Positions 5,653 through 12,961 of a DNA stretch of 22,438 nucleotides are shown here, piece by piece (positions within the stretch are counted from its first letter, which is position 1; every line of letters starts with the position of its first letter). The stretch spans positions 1-22,438 of the forward strand of contig CAZSWJ010000018.1 of assembly GCA_964611095.1 (NCBI GenBank), given 5' to 3'. This DNA comes from CAZKJL01 sp964611095 (GTDB taxonomy: Bacteria > Patescibacteriota > Gracilibacteria > Peribacterales > Peribacteraceae). The position numbers and the translations under genes were made by a program. The notes under the pieces were generated by a model, which did not search any database, was not told the DNA's origin, and saw nothing but the letters and a program-made list of their open reading frames with translations.

Positions 5653-8619
5653 ATGCGTTCGCGCACACAGAAAAAGAAAACCCTCCCCAAGCGGCGTGGG
5701 TTTACGGCCATCGAGGTGTTGATCGCCATCGGCCTCATGGCCGCCACGGCCGGCATCACCATCCCGATGTACCGTCAGTACCAGGTCTACTCCGACCTGG
5801 ATACGGCCACCGAGCACTTGGTGCAGGCGGTGCGCGCGGCGCAGACGCTGTCTCAAGCGGGAAAATTCGATTCGGCTTGGGGAGTGTACTTCCCCGAAGG
5901 AACGCTGTTCGCCGGTGAGGAATACGCCATTCGCAACACCGAGAAAGACGTCAGTTTCCCTCTCCCGGGCAGCGTGGACACCGACGGTATCGATGAGGTG
6001 TCGTTCACTCGCGTGAGCGGACTCCCGAGCCAAGTCGGCACGGTATGCGTGTACTCGCTCAACTCGGACGGCTACCGCAACATCACCATCAATCAGAACG
6101 GCTCCGTCTCCGTGAGCAACGTCCTGCACGGCACGTGCAGCGGCGAGGCCGTCGGCTCCACGAGCGGCACGACCTCAGGAACAACCAGCGGAACCACCTC
6201 CGGTACCACGAGTGGAACGACGTCGGGTACGACGAGCGGAACGACTTCGGGAACCACCGACGGAACAACCTCGGGCACCACGAGTGGAACCACGAGCGGT
6301 ACGACGTCGGGGACCACCAGTGGAACGACCTCAGGAACCACCGACGGAACAACCTCGGGCACCACGAGTGGAACCACGAGCGGTACGACGTCGGGTACGA
6401 CGAGCGGAACGACGTCCGGTACGACCGATGGCACCACCTCCGGTACGACGTCGGGTACGACGAGCGGAACGACTTCGGGAACCACGTCCGGTACTACGGA
6501 TGGCACCACCTCCGGTACGACCGGCGGCACCACGAGCGGTGGTGGCGGTGATCTTCCGTGCGACGTGCGCTTCACGCTCGATACGAACGGCAACAAAGTG
6601 CAGACCGCCGGTACCAACGATGTGAAAGTGAAAGTACTCGGATCGCAGATCACCTACGGCTCCGGCGGACCGAAGGTCGACGTTCGCGCGTCGATCAGCA
6701 CCGACGGCAATGAATGGTCCGATCTCTACAACAGCAAGGCCGTGGCAACGGGCGACACGCAGACCATCGCCAACGTCCCGGGCGGCTCGCCGATCGCTCT
6801 CCGCTTCAACGGACGCTACTCATGGCTTTTCAACAAGACATACCAATCCGACAGCAAGGATGGCCACGTCATCATCCTCAGGAACGGCGATACGCCGCCG
6901 CGCTACTCGGCGTTCGACAACCAGAACTCGCTCGAGTCCTTCTTGAAAGAAGTGATGGACTCCCAGGGTCGCATCAAAATCGGACCCCGCGACGTCATCT
7001 ACTTGGCCGAGCTCGGCACGCTGGACCAGCGTTCGTCGGACTTCCAAGACGCCGTGGTCCTCGTGACCTTCACGGAGAAACCGTCCACGTGCACCACGTC
7101 GGACAAGCAGCGCGTGAAGATTCACTTCGACCGTCTCCAGAACTCCGGTGACGGCAACCTCAAGAACAAAATCTACGTCGGTCAGAACGCACTCGCCTTC
7201 TCCGAGGATCAGTGGATTCCGCTCGTCGACACGGCCGGCAACACCATCATCGACAGCGGAGTCGTCAACGACGTGAAGGGTCTCGCGCTCCAGCGCGGCA
7301 ACGGCTGGATCCGCATCATCGAGTACGGCAACCACCCGAACAGCTCGGGCAAGGAAATCGCCGACGCCAAAGTGGAATTCAACAAGGCGTACATCACGTC
7401 CGTCGTGAACGAAATCGACAACTACGCTTCCGAGAACCCGCGTGACGGCGTCGTGAACGACAACTCGAGCGGCGACGAATTCGTCGACGGCCCGAACGCC
7501 AAGTTCATGACCTTCAAGACCCGCGTCACGACCGAAAGCGACGGCGTCATCCTGTACTGGAGCGCCGGACAGCCAAGCGACGCTTCGTCGAGCTCCAGTT
7601 CATCGTCGAGCTCCAGTTCGTCCGTCGCCGCCGTGAATGACTCCTGCGCCGTTCCGTTCACCGTCTCGCCGAGCGGACTTCTGACGCTCAAGGGCAAAGC
7701 CGACGTCACGGTCCGCATCGCCGGATCCGAAAGCACGTACGGTGTCGGCGGACCCAAGGTCGCCGTCCGCGGCCAAATCTCGTTCGATGCCGGCTCCAGC
7801 TGGCGCGAACTGTTCGGCTACAAGACGCTCCGCGGCAATGAGCTCTCCGTGTTCAGCAACACCGCATCGGGCAGCAAGATCGCGCTGTCGTTCAACGGTC
7901 GGTACTCGTGGGTGTTCAACCGCACCGCGACGTCGGGCCAGAACGACAACCACATCCGCGTTCTCTCCAAGGGGCAGACGTTTGCAGGTCTCGCTTCCAT
8001 CATGGCCTCGGGCCAGATGAAGAAGTACCTGCGTGCCGTCATCGATGACGGCGCCAAGGCGAAGATCGGCAGCCGCGACGTCGTGTACTTGGTGGAACTC
8101 AACGACATCGACTCCCCGCGTTACAACGACGTGGTGGCCATCGTCTCCATCGACAAAGCCGGCGGCTGCGGATCGAGCTCCAGCTCGTCCAGCTCCGTAA
8201 GTTCGACCTCGTCCAGTTCTTCGTCCTCCTCCGCGGGCAACGAAGACACGGACGGCGACGGCATCAAGAACAAAGACGACCTCTGTCCCATCGGCACCAC
8301 GATGCCGGAGAGCGTACCCACCGAGTACATGTCGTTCGAGCGTTACGCGCTCACCGCGGCGCGCGGCAACAAGAACTCCATCCCCGTGTTCCGTGTCGGT
8401 CCCCGCAAGAACGTCAGCAACTACACGCTGGCAGACTCGCGCGGTTGCAGCTGCTCGCAGCTTCTGGACGCCATCGAAGACAAGGGCTTCCATCGCTTCG
8501 AGGATTATCCGGCGCTCTACCGCAGCATGAAGAGCTTGTTCTCCTTTTACGTGAAAACCTCACGTCAGTTCGGTTGCGGAGAATCTCTGTTGCGCATGGT
8601 CGCCGAAAGCCGCGACTAG
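5653..8619 (+). CDS. Giant modular pilin: type IV pilin N-terminus, Thr-Ser-Gly stalk, duplicated domains, thrombospondin type 3-like Ca motif
   Basis: The start at 5653 (988 aa) is chosen because it puts a short basic leader ahead of RRG-FTAIEVLIAIGLMAA, a class III prepilin site with Glu5. The open frame reaches back to 5575 but would overlap pilC and bury that site. After a pilin/GspH-like head (to about 165) comes about 30 Thr-Ser-Gly-Thr tetrads (about 168-296) with Asp at intervals of 6-7 tetrads. Then come domain copy 1 (about 303-480), a unique region (about 480-640), a poly-Ser linker (about 645-657), domain copy 2 (about 665-838), a second Ser linker (about 840-862), DTDGDGIKNKDD as a Ca-binding type 3 repeat (about 866-877), and a Cys-containing C-terminus. 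Copies 1 and 2 share YGxGGPKVxVR, FNGRYSWxFN and KIGxRDVxYL. It is probably displayed on the pilus as a tip or side adhesin; ligand unknown. Confidence 0.88.
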   Translation: MRSRTQKKKTLPKRRGFTAIEVLIAIGLMAATAGITIPMYRQYQVYSDLDTATEHLVQAVRAAQTLSQAGKFDSAWGVYFPEGTLFAGEEYAIRNTEKDVSFPLPGSVDTDGIDEVSFTRVSGLPSQVGTVCVYSLNSDGYRNITINQNGSVSVSNVLHGTCSGEAVGSTSGTTSGTTSGTTSGTTSGTTSGTTSGTTSGTTDGTTSGTTSGTTSGTTSGTTSGTTSGTTDGTTSGTTSGTTSGTTSGTTSGTTSGTTDGTTSGTTSGTTSGTTSGTTSGTTDGTTSGTTGGTTSGGGGDLPCDVRFTLDTNGNKVQTAGTNDVKVKVLGSQITYGSGGPKVDVRASISTDGNEWSDLYNSKAVATGDTQTIANVPGGSPIALRFNGRYSWLFNKTYQSDSKDGHVIILRNGDTPPRYSAFDNQNSLESFLKEVMDSQGRIKIGPRDVIYLAELGTLDQRSSDFQDAVVLVTFTEKPSTCTTSDKQRVKIHFDRLQNSGDGNLKNKIYVGQNALAFSEDQWIPLVDTAGNTIIDSGVVNDVKGLALQRGNGWIRIIEYGNHPNSSGKEIADAKVEFNKAYITSVVNEIDNYASENPRDGVVNDNSSGDEFVDGPNAKFMTFKTRVTTESDGVILYWSAGQPSDASSSSSSSSSSSSSVAAVNDSCAVPFTVSPSGLLTLKGKADVTVRIAGSESTYGVGGPKVAVRGQISFDAGSSWRELFGYKTLRGNELSVFSNTASGSKIALSFNGRYSWVFNRTATSGQNDNHIRVLSKGQTFAGLASIMASGQMKKYLRAVIDDGAKAKIGSRDVVYLVELNDIDSPRYNDVVAIVSIDKAGGCGSSSSSSSSVSSTSSSSSSSSAGNEDTDGDGIKNKDDLCPIGTTMPESVPTEYMSFERYALTAARGNKNSIPVFRVGPRKNVSNYTLADSRGCSCSQLLDAIEDKGFHRFEDYPALYRSMKSLFSFYVKTSRQFGCGESLLRMVAESRD
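6160..6543 (+). repeat. In-gene tandem repeat, 12-bp unit coding TSGT, with an 84-bp higher-order unit
   Basis: About 31 copies of a 12-bp unit encode Thr-Ser-Gly-Thr, with Ser replaced by Asp every 6-7 units. A stretch of about 60 bp starting at 6251 is repeated almost exactly starting at 6335, an 84-bp (28-aa, 7-tetrad) higher-order period. Synonymous codons vary between units elsewhere, so the array is partly old and partly recently duplicated. Confidence 0.93.
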
Positions 8620-8638
8620 GACTATCATGGGATGAGGA

Positions 8639-10141
8639 ATGACACGCGCATCCTCTCTCCCCGGCAATCAAGACATCACGAGGGCGGCCCGACGGTCGCC
8701 CTCTTTACGTTGCGTGCTGCGAATACGAAGCGGCAGCTTGCTGCTGGAAGCCATTATCGCCATCGGCATCTTCTCGATGTTCCTGGCCGGCATCGGCTTC
8801 ACGCTGCTCCTTGGGCAACGCTCCACCATCGCCGGCGGCGACCGCGCGCGCGGTTCATTTTTGGCGGAGCAACAGCTGGAGGCGGTGCGACAAATGTCGG
8901 CACTGAACTTCTCGTCCATCACCGCGGGTGACCACGGCATGGCGCTTGCGGGGGGTGCGTGGGCATTCTCGGGAACGAGCCTGAAGATCGACGGCTACAC
9001 CACGCGCATCAACGTCGTCTCGAAGGGAACAGACTGGTGGGAAGTGAGCGCCGTCGCAGGCTGGAACTTCGGCAAGACGCGGTCGGGCACGGCAACCCTC
9101 GTCACCGAGCTCACGAACTGGCGCAAGGTGGCGACGGTGGGAAACTGGGCCAACATGTCGCGTATCGCGAACGTTTCCGTGAGCGGCACCCCGGACTTCC
9201 AGTCGATAGCCATCGCCGATTCGTACGCCTACGTCACGAGCACGAATGCTTCGGGTGGCAAAGGACTCTACGTCTTCGACGTGAGCAACCCCGCGAGCCC
9301 CGTGGCCGTCGCGTCATCGTTCGATCTCGGTGCTTCCGCGTACGGCGTCGCGGTGGACGATGATCGCCTGTATCTCGCGACATCCGATGTGACGAAAGAA
9401 GTGCAGGTGTACGACATCTCATCGCCCTCCACGCTCTCTTCGGGAAACCTCATCAACACGTACGACATGCCGGGCAGCGGCCAAGCGCGCTCCATCGCCG
9501 TGTACGGCGACAACGTGTACGTGGGCACGCTCAACGATCCTCCGAACGACGAATTCTCGGCACTCCTCATGAGTGAAACCGGTCCGATGACGCTCCAGAG
9601 CTCGCTCGCGATGAGCGGCAGCATCCTCGGCATCGCCCTGCAGGACGGCTACGCCTACGTCGCCAACGCGAACAACGCCGGCGAGTTCGAAGTGGTGGAC
9701 ATCTTCGATGCCGAAAACCTGCAGTTCGCACCCGGTGTGGGCATCGACCTCACGAACGTGCAAGATGGAACGGCGGTGGCGACCTCCGGCACGGCGGCGC
9801 TCATCGGCCGTGCCGAAGGATCCGCCATCGACGAACTCACGCTCTACGACATCGCCCTCGCTCCGGTGCCGAGCCCGCCTCCCGGACCCTGGACGCTGGA
9901 AGTGGGCGGCGACGTGAACGCACTCGCCACGATTTTCGGCAGCAAGTATGCGTTCGTGGCCGGCAATGCGAGCAGCGCGCAGCTCCGCGTCATCGACTTG
10001 GTGAAATTTGCGCAAGGACAAGCGCCCATCGTGAAGACGTACAATGCGAATGCGACGATGCGCGGACTGCGGTACAACTGGCAGAACGACAGACTCTTCG
10101 GCATCACCTCCTCGACACTCATGGTCTTCGCTCCCGGATGA
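8639..10141 (+). CDS. Pilin-like protein fused to an LVIVD-type beta-propeller
   Basis: 500 aa. The prepilin motif lies at about residues 31-53: RSG followed by SLLLEAIIAIGIFSMFLAG, with Glu at +5, so the mature protein would begin at Ser. A pilin-like segment runs to about 170. From about 175 to the C-terminus there are repeated blades of the type SIAIADSYAYVTS ... LYVFDVSNPASPV, GVAVDDDRLYLAT ... VQVYDISSP, and GIALQDGYAYVAN ... FEVVDIFDA. These resemble LVIVD-repeat beta-propellers of secreted proteins. The ATG at 8639 follows the giant pilin stop by 19 nt; an in-frame GTG at 8714 would give a shorter, more usual leader. It ends in a 4-nt overlap with the next gene. A role as minor pilin and adhesin is inferred. 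Confidence 0.85.
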   Translation: MTRASSLPGNQDITRAARRSPSLRCVLRIRSGSLLLEAIIAIGIFSMFLAGIGFTLLLGQRSTIAGGDRARGSFLAEQQLEAVRQMSALNFSSITAGDHGMALAGGAWAFSGTSLKIDGYTTRINVVSKGTDWWEVSAVAGWNFGKTRSGTATLVTELTNWRKVATVGNWANMSRIANVSVSGTPDFQSIAIADSYAYVTSTNASGGKGLYVFDVSNPASPVAVASSFDLGASAYGVAVDDDRLYLATSDVTKEVQVYDISSPSTLSSGNLINTYDMPGSGQARSIAVYGDNVYVGTLNDPPNDEFSALLMSETGPMTLQSSLAMSGSILGIALQDGYAYVANANNAGEFEVVDIFDAENLQFAPGVGIDLTNVQDGTAVATSGTAALIGRAEGSAIDELTLYDIALAPVPSPPPGPWTLEVGGDVNALATIFGSKYAFVAGNASSAQLRVIDLVKFAQGQAPIVKTYNANATMRGLRYNWQNDRLFGITSSTLMVFAPG

Positions 10142-10560
10142 TGAACCTCCCTCTCCGCTCCCGATCCGGCTACATCCTGCTGATCACCATTCTGATCATC
10201 GGCGCCATCGCGTCCGCGATTCTGACGTCGCTGCTCATGCTCGGCACGTCGGCGAGCCAAGTGAGCCAGAGCGTGCACCAAGCGAATCAAGCGCTCGGCG
10301 CCGCACAAGGATGCGCCGACTACGCGCTCCTCAAGCTGCGCCAATCGCCCTCGTATGCGGGCGGCGAGACGCTCACGCTCTCCACGGGCACATGTGAAAT
10401 TTTGGACATCGGCGGCATCGGCAACAACAACCGCCTCGTCTGCGCCGAAGGCGTGGCCGGCGATTCCATCCGTCGACTCGAAATCGTCGTGAACCAAGTG
10501 CTCCCGCAAACGACGATTTTCTCGTGGCAAGAAGTCGCCGTCTTCTCTCTCTGCGAATGA
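10138..10560 (+). CDS. PilX-like pilus assembly protein
   Basis: 140 aa. A short basic start (MMNLPLRSRSG) precedes YILLITILIIGAIASAILTS, a single transmembrane helix like that of PilX-type minor pilins, which often lack Glu5 as here. The remaining ~110 residues are a small periplasmic domain with two widely spaced Cys pairs or singles (GCADYAL, GTCEIL, LVCAEG). The ATG overlaps the preceding TGA in ATGA, so translation is probably coupled; a second ATG at 10141 is equally possible. The position between two pilin-like genes supports a minor-pilin role; sequence alone gives only the N-terminal family resemblance. Confidence 0.75.
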   Translation: MMNLPLRSRSGYILLITILIIGAIASAILTSLLMLGTSASQVSQSVHQANQALGAAQGCADYALLKLRQSPSYAGGETLTLSTGTCEILDIGGIGNNNRLVCAEGVAGDSIRRLEIVVNQVLPQTTIFSWQEVAVFSLCE

Positions 10561-11174
10561 TGAAATTGCGTCTCCGCACCGGCACGACGCTGCTCGAAGT
10601 GATGCTGTTCCTCGGCATCCTCGGCATCATGAGCAGCACGATCGTCGGCGTCCTCATCACCACGCAACAATCGCGCGTTCGCCAGAGCGCGGTGTCGTCG
10701 GTGGACCAGGCCGGCGCCGAACTGCTGGGTGCGATGACGCGCACGATTCGCCGCGCGGAAAAAATAATCTCGCCGGCATCCGGCGCCACGGGATCGATTT
10801 TGACGCTGCAGATGGCCCTCAATGCCGAGTATCCGACGATGCTCGCGAAGCAGGGGTCGGGCATGACCATCGTGCAAAAGACGGGCACCTCGGCCCTGCT
10901 GGATTCCAAGGTGTCGGTCTCCGACGTATCGTTCCGCAACGTCGGCGGGTCGAACGTGTACTTCTCGTTCACGATTTCCACGATCATCCGCATCATTCCT
11001 CCGGCGACGTACTCGCGAAAGTTCAACGGCACCGTGACGCTGTTCCCCGACGACCAGAGCGAAGCGGGTGGTTGCGGAACGTGTGCGGCACCGACGTGCA
11101 CGAACCACCGGTACATCTGGAATCATTGTGAAAACGGCACGTGCTCGCCCTCGGATAACACGATTCCGTGCTAA
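10557..11174 (+). CDS. PilW/GspJ-like minor pilin
   Basis: 205 aa from the ATG at 10557, which overlaps the previous stop in ATGA; the frame is open to 10524 but that start would sit deeper inside the upstream gene. RTG-TTLLEVMLFLGILGIMSS is a prepilin motif with Glu at +5. The helix continues into a long amphipathic stretch (about 45-75), then a beta-rich domain. The C-terminus is Cys-rich (CGTCAAPTC, CENGTC), suggesting disulphides. This is the last gene of the operon that begins at 2153. The order of a large pilin, propeller pilin, PilX-like and PilW-like protein resembles minor-pilin priming clusters in other bacteria. Confidence 0.85.
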   Translation: MMKLRLRTGTTLLEVMLFLGILGIMSSTIVGVLITTQQSRVRQSAVSSVDQAGAELLGAMTRTIRRAEKIISPASGATGSILTLQMALNAEYPTMLAKQGSGMTIVQKTGTSALLDSKVSVSDVSFRNVGGSNVYFSFTISTIIRIIPPATYSRKFNGTVTLFPDDQSEAGGCGTCAAPTCTNHRYIWNHCENGTCSPSDNTIPC

Positions 11175-11225
11175 AGACTCTTCCACAGAAGAAAAGCATC
11201 CAAAAATCAAGCCAAAATGGGGTTC

Positions 11226-11244
11226 AGCCGCTCGTCGAGCGGCT
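11226..11244. repeat. Short inverted repeat in the 11175-11327 intergenic region
   Basis: AGCCGCTC and GAGCGGCT pair around a 3-nt GTC loop. It lies 50 nt past the end of the minor-pilin operon and just before the first pilin promoter. There is no real T-run, so it is a weak candidate for an operon terminator or a protein-binding site. Confidence 0.4.
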
Positions 11245-11260
11245 TTGCGAAGCGGAATTT

Positions 11261-11269
11261 TGGTACAGT
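11261..11269 (+). promoter_or_regulatory. Extended -10 promoter of pilin 1
   Basis: TGG-TACAGT, with no convincing -35. The predicted start near 11276 gives a leader of about 50 nt. Confidence 0.5.
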
Positions 11270-11280
11270 AGTTTCCTGAA

Positions 11281-11300
11281 AGACGGAGCTTTCTCCGTTT
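11281..11300 (+). other. Hairpin in the 5' leader of pilin 1
   Basis: AGACGGAG and CTCCGTTT pair across a CTTT loop (one G-U pair), beginning about 5 nt from the predicted transcript 5' end. It is followed by a pyrimidine-rich stretch without Shine-Dalgarno up to the ATG. A 5' stem of this kind could stabilise an abundant mRNA (inference). Confidence 0.5.
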
Positions 11301-11327
11301 CCATTTTCTTCCTTCCAACCCATTCTT

Positions 11328-11765
11328 ATGTCTCTCTCGCTCAAGCGAGGTTTTACCCTCATCGAGCTTCTGCTCGTGATCGGTATCATCGCCATCCTGG
11401 CCGCCATCGTCATCGTGGCCATCAACCCCACCAAGCAGCTTGGTGACGCTCGCAACGCTCAGCGCCGCGCGGACGTGAACACGATCCTGAACGCCGTGTA
11501 CCAGTACTCCATCGACAACAACGGCAACCTCCCCGGCACCATCACCACGACCAACTCTCCGATCTGTAAGAGCGGCGTGAACGTGTCCTGCAACGGAGGC
11601 ATCAACCTGAACGTCCTCACGGGTTCCTACGTCGTCGCCCTCCCGGCCGATCCGCAGTCGTCCACGGCCACGGGTACGAACTACTACATCGTGAAAGCAG
11701 GCAACCGCGTGACGGTTTCGGCACCCGGAGCCGAGCAGTCCGCCACGATCTCGGTCACTCGTTAA
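11328..11765 (+). CDS. Type IV pilin (major-type), paralogue 1
   Basis: 145 aa with a 7-residue leader (MSLSLKR) before G-FTLIELLLVIGIIAILAA, a textbook class III prepilin with Glu5. The N-terminal helix runs to about residue 60 (NAQRRADVNTILNAVYQYS). The small globular domain has one likely disulphide loop, CKSGVNVSC, and ends in SATISVTR. It has its own promoter and terminator, as expected of a major subunit made in excess. Paralogue 3 is nearly identical in the N-terminal half, including at the DNA level. The processing peptidase is not in the window. Confidence 0.95.
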   Translation: MSLSLKRGFTLIELLLVIGIIAILAAIVIVAINPTKQLGDARNAQRRADVNTILNAVYQYSIDNNGNLPGTITTTNSPICKSGVNVSCNGGINLNVLTGSYVVALPADPQSSTATGTNYYIVKAGNRVTVSAPGAEQSATISVTR

Positions 11766-11783
11766 TCTCGAAACGAAGAAAAG

Positions 11784-11812
11784 GGCCCTCGCACACGCGG
11801 GGGTCTTTTTTT
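11784..11812 (+). terminator. Intrinsic terminator after pilin 1
   Basis: GGCCCTCGC pairs with GCGGGGGTC (9 bp with two G-U pairs) across a 4-nt loop, followed by seven T. Confidence 0.85.
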
Positions 11813-11827
11813 GTCCCGATGCATCAC

Positions 11828-11836
11828 TGCTACAAT
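11828..11836 (+). promoter_or_regulatory. Extended -10 promoter of pilin 2
   Basis: TGC-TACAAT shortly after the pilin 1 terminator; no clear -35. The predicted leader is about 22 nt. Confidence 0.55.
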
Positions 11837-11865
11837 CTCTTCAACGAATTTTTCCTCTTCGATGC

Positions 11866-12306
11866 ATGACGTCACTCAGATTCAAACGAGGTTTCACGCT
11901 CATCGAATTGCTTTTGGTGATCGGCATCATCGCTGTTTTGGCGTCGATCGTCATCGTGGCCGTCAACCCCACGAAACAGCTTGGGGAAGCCAGAAACGCA
12001 CAACGTCACTCCGATGTGAACGCCATCCTGAACGCCGTGTACCAGTACTCCATCGACCACAACGGCAATCTCCCGAGCACCATCACGATGATCGACACGG
12101 CGATTTGCAAAAGCGGACCCGGCGTGGAATGCGCCGGACTCATCGACCTCGACGTCCTCACGGGCTCCTACCTCCCCGCTCTGCCGACGGACCCCAGGAG
12201 CGCCACCGAGAACAGCACGAACTACTGGATCTTCAAGTTGGGAGACCGCGTGACGGTCTCGGCACCGAACGCCGAACAAGGCGACTTCATTTCGGTGACG
12301 CGCTGA
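11866..12306 (+). CDS. Type IV pilin, paralogue 2 (most divergent)
   Basis: 146 aa. Leader MTSLRFKR, then G-FTLIELLLVIGIIAVLASIVI with Glu5. It has the same architecture as its two neighbours, including the short Cys loop (CKSGPGVEC) and the FISVTR ending. Its surface half differs most: acidic and less Asn/Thr-rich, with TMIDTA, CAGLIDLD and TENSTNYW where the others have TTT and TATGTNYY. It has its own promoter but no obvious terminator before the next gene. It may be an alternative or minor subunit. Confidence 0.94.
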   Translation: MTSLRFKRGFTLIELLLVIGIIAVLASIVIVAVNPTKQLGEARNAQRHSDVNAILNAVYQYSIDHNGNLPSTITMIDTAICKSGPGVECAGLIDLDVLTGSYLPALPTDPRSATENSTNYWIFKLGDRVTVSAPNAEQGDFISVTR

Positions 12307-12371
12307 GGTTTCGGTTTTCGTACAACGTCACAATTTCCACAAAAAACCAGGATTCTTGAGAGCTGACCGAC

Positions 12372-12380
12372 TGGTACACT
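12372..12380 (+). promoter_or_regulatory. Extended -10 promoter of pilin 3
   Basis: TGG-TACACT, with a weak possible -35 TTCTTG at 12353 (16-nt spacer). The predicted leader is about 40 nt and contains the direct repeat TTCGCGCA twice (around 12390-12407). Confidence 0.45.
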
Positions 12381-12426
12381 GCTCTTCAATTCGCGCAGCT
12401 TCGCGCATTTCTCTCCCAACACTCCT

Positions 12427-12870
12427 ATGTCCTTTTCTTCGCTCAAGCGAGGTTTCACCCTCATCGAGCTTCTGCTCGTGATCGGTATCATCGCCATTTT
12501 GGCCGCCGTCGTCATCGTGGCCATCAACCCCACCAAGCAGCTCGGTGACGCTCGCAACGCTCAGCGCAGGTCCGACGTGAAGACGATCCTGGACGCCGTC
12601 TACCAGTACGCTCTCGACAACAACGGCAACATTCCCACGACCATCACGACGACGTCCCGCGGCATCTGCAAGAGCGGTGTGAACGTCTCCTGTAACAACG
12701 GCGTCAGTCTCAACATGCTCACCGGTTCCTACGTCGTCGCCATCCCGTCGGACCCGCAGTCATCCACGGCCACGGGCACGAACTACTACATCGTGAAGTT
12801 GGCCAACAGCCGCGTGACGGTTTCCGCTCCCGGAGCCGAACAGTCGGCCACGATCTCGGTCACTCGCTAA
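12427..12870 (+). CDS. Type IV pilin, paralogue 3
   Basis: 147 aa. Leader MSFSSLKR, then G-FTLIELLLVIGIIAILAAVVI with Glu5, Cys loop CKSGVNVSC and ending SATISVTR. Its closest relative in the window is paralogue 1: the first ~170 nt differ at only a few positions, implying recent duplication or gene conversion. Differences cluster at residues about 55-75 and 100-110, the expected exposed face. It has a separate promoter and a strong terminator. Confidence 0.95.
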   Translation: MSFSSLKRGFTLIELLLVIGIIAILAAVVIVAINPTKQLGDARNAQRRSDVKTILDAVYQYALDNNGNIPTTITTTSRGICKSGVNVSCNNGVSLNMLTGSYVVAIPSDPQSSTATGTNYYIVKLANSRVTVSAPGAEQSATISVTR

Positions 12871-12888
12871 AAACGCCTCAAAGACCCG

Positions 12889-12914
12889 AAAGACCCTCGC
12901 TCAGAGGGTCTTTT
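12889..12914 (+). terminator. Intrinsic terminator after pilin 3
   Basis: AAAGACCCTC pairs with GAGGGTCTTT across a 5-nt loop, followed by TTTT; the stem includes A-T pairs that could also serve the reverse direction. Confidence 0.8.
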
Positions 12915-12938
12915 GATATGGAAAAAATGGCTATTTTC

Positions 12939-12957
12939 TGCTAAAATAGAGAGATTT
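12939..12957 (+). promoter_or_regulatory. Promoter of the histidine kinase, matching that of the receiver gene
   Basis: Extended -10 TGC-TAAAAT (12939-12947) followed by AGAGAGATTT. The 19 nt match 2134-2152 with a single difference. No good -35 is visible. The predicted leader is about 8 nt. Confidence 0.65.
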
Positions 12958-12961
12958 CGTC

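Noticed and set aside
6160..6543. CRISPR-like array
   Set aside because: The repeats are contiguous 12-bp units in one coding frame, with no spacers and no cas genes nearby. No other array is visible.
6093..6653. Minus-strand frame encoding VVPxVVP repeats
   Set aside because: It is the reverse reading of the Thr-Ser-Gly repeat DNA; any frame of a 12-bp repeat without a stop stays open.
10138..10141. Recoded TGA (as in some related candidate phyla)
   Set aside because: TGA ends several genes exactly where the next ATG overlaps or an intact domain ends (10141, 10560, 12306), so the standard bacterial code fits.
11226..11244. Terminator of the minor-pilin operon
   Set aside because: The stem is good but no T-run follows, so it is listed only as an inverted repeat and not as a terminator.
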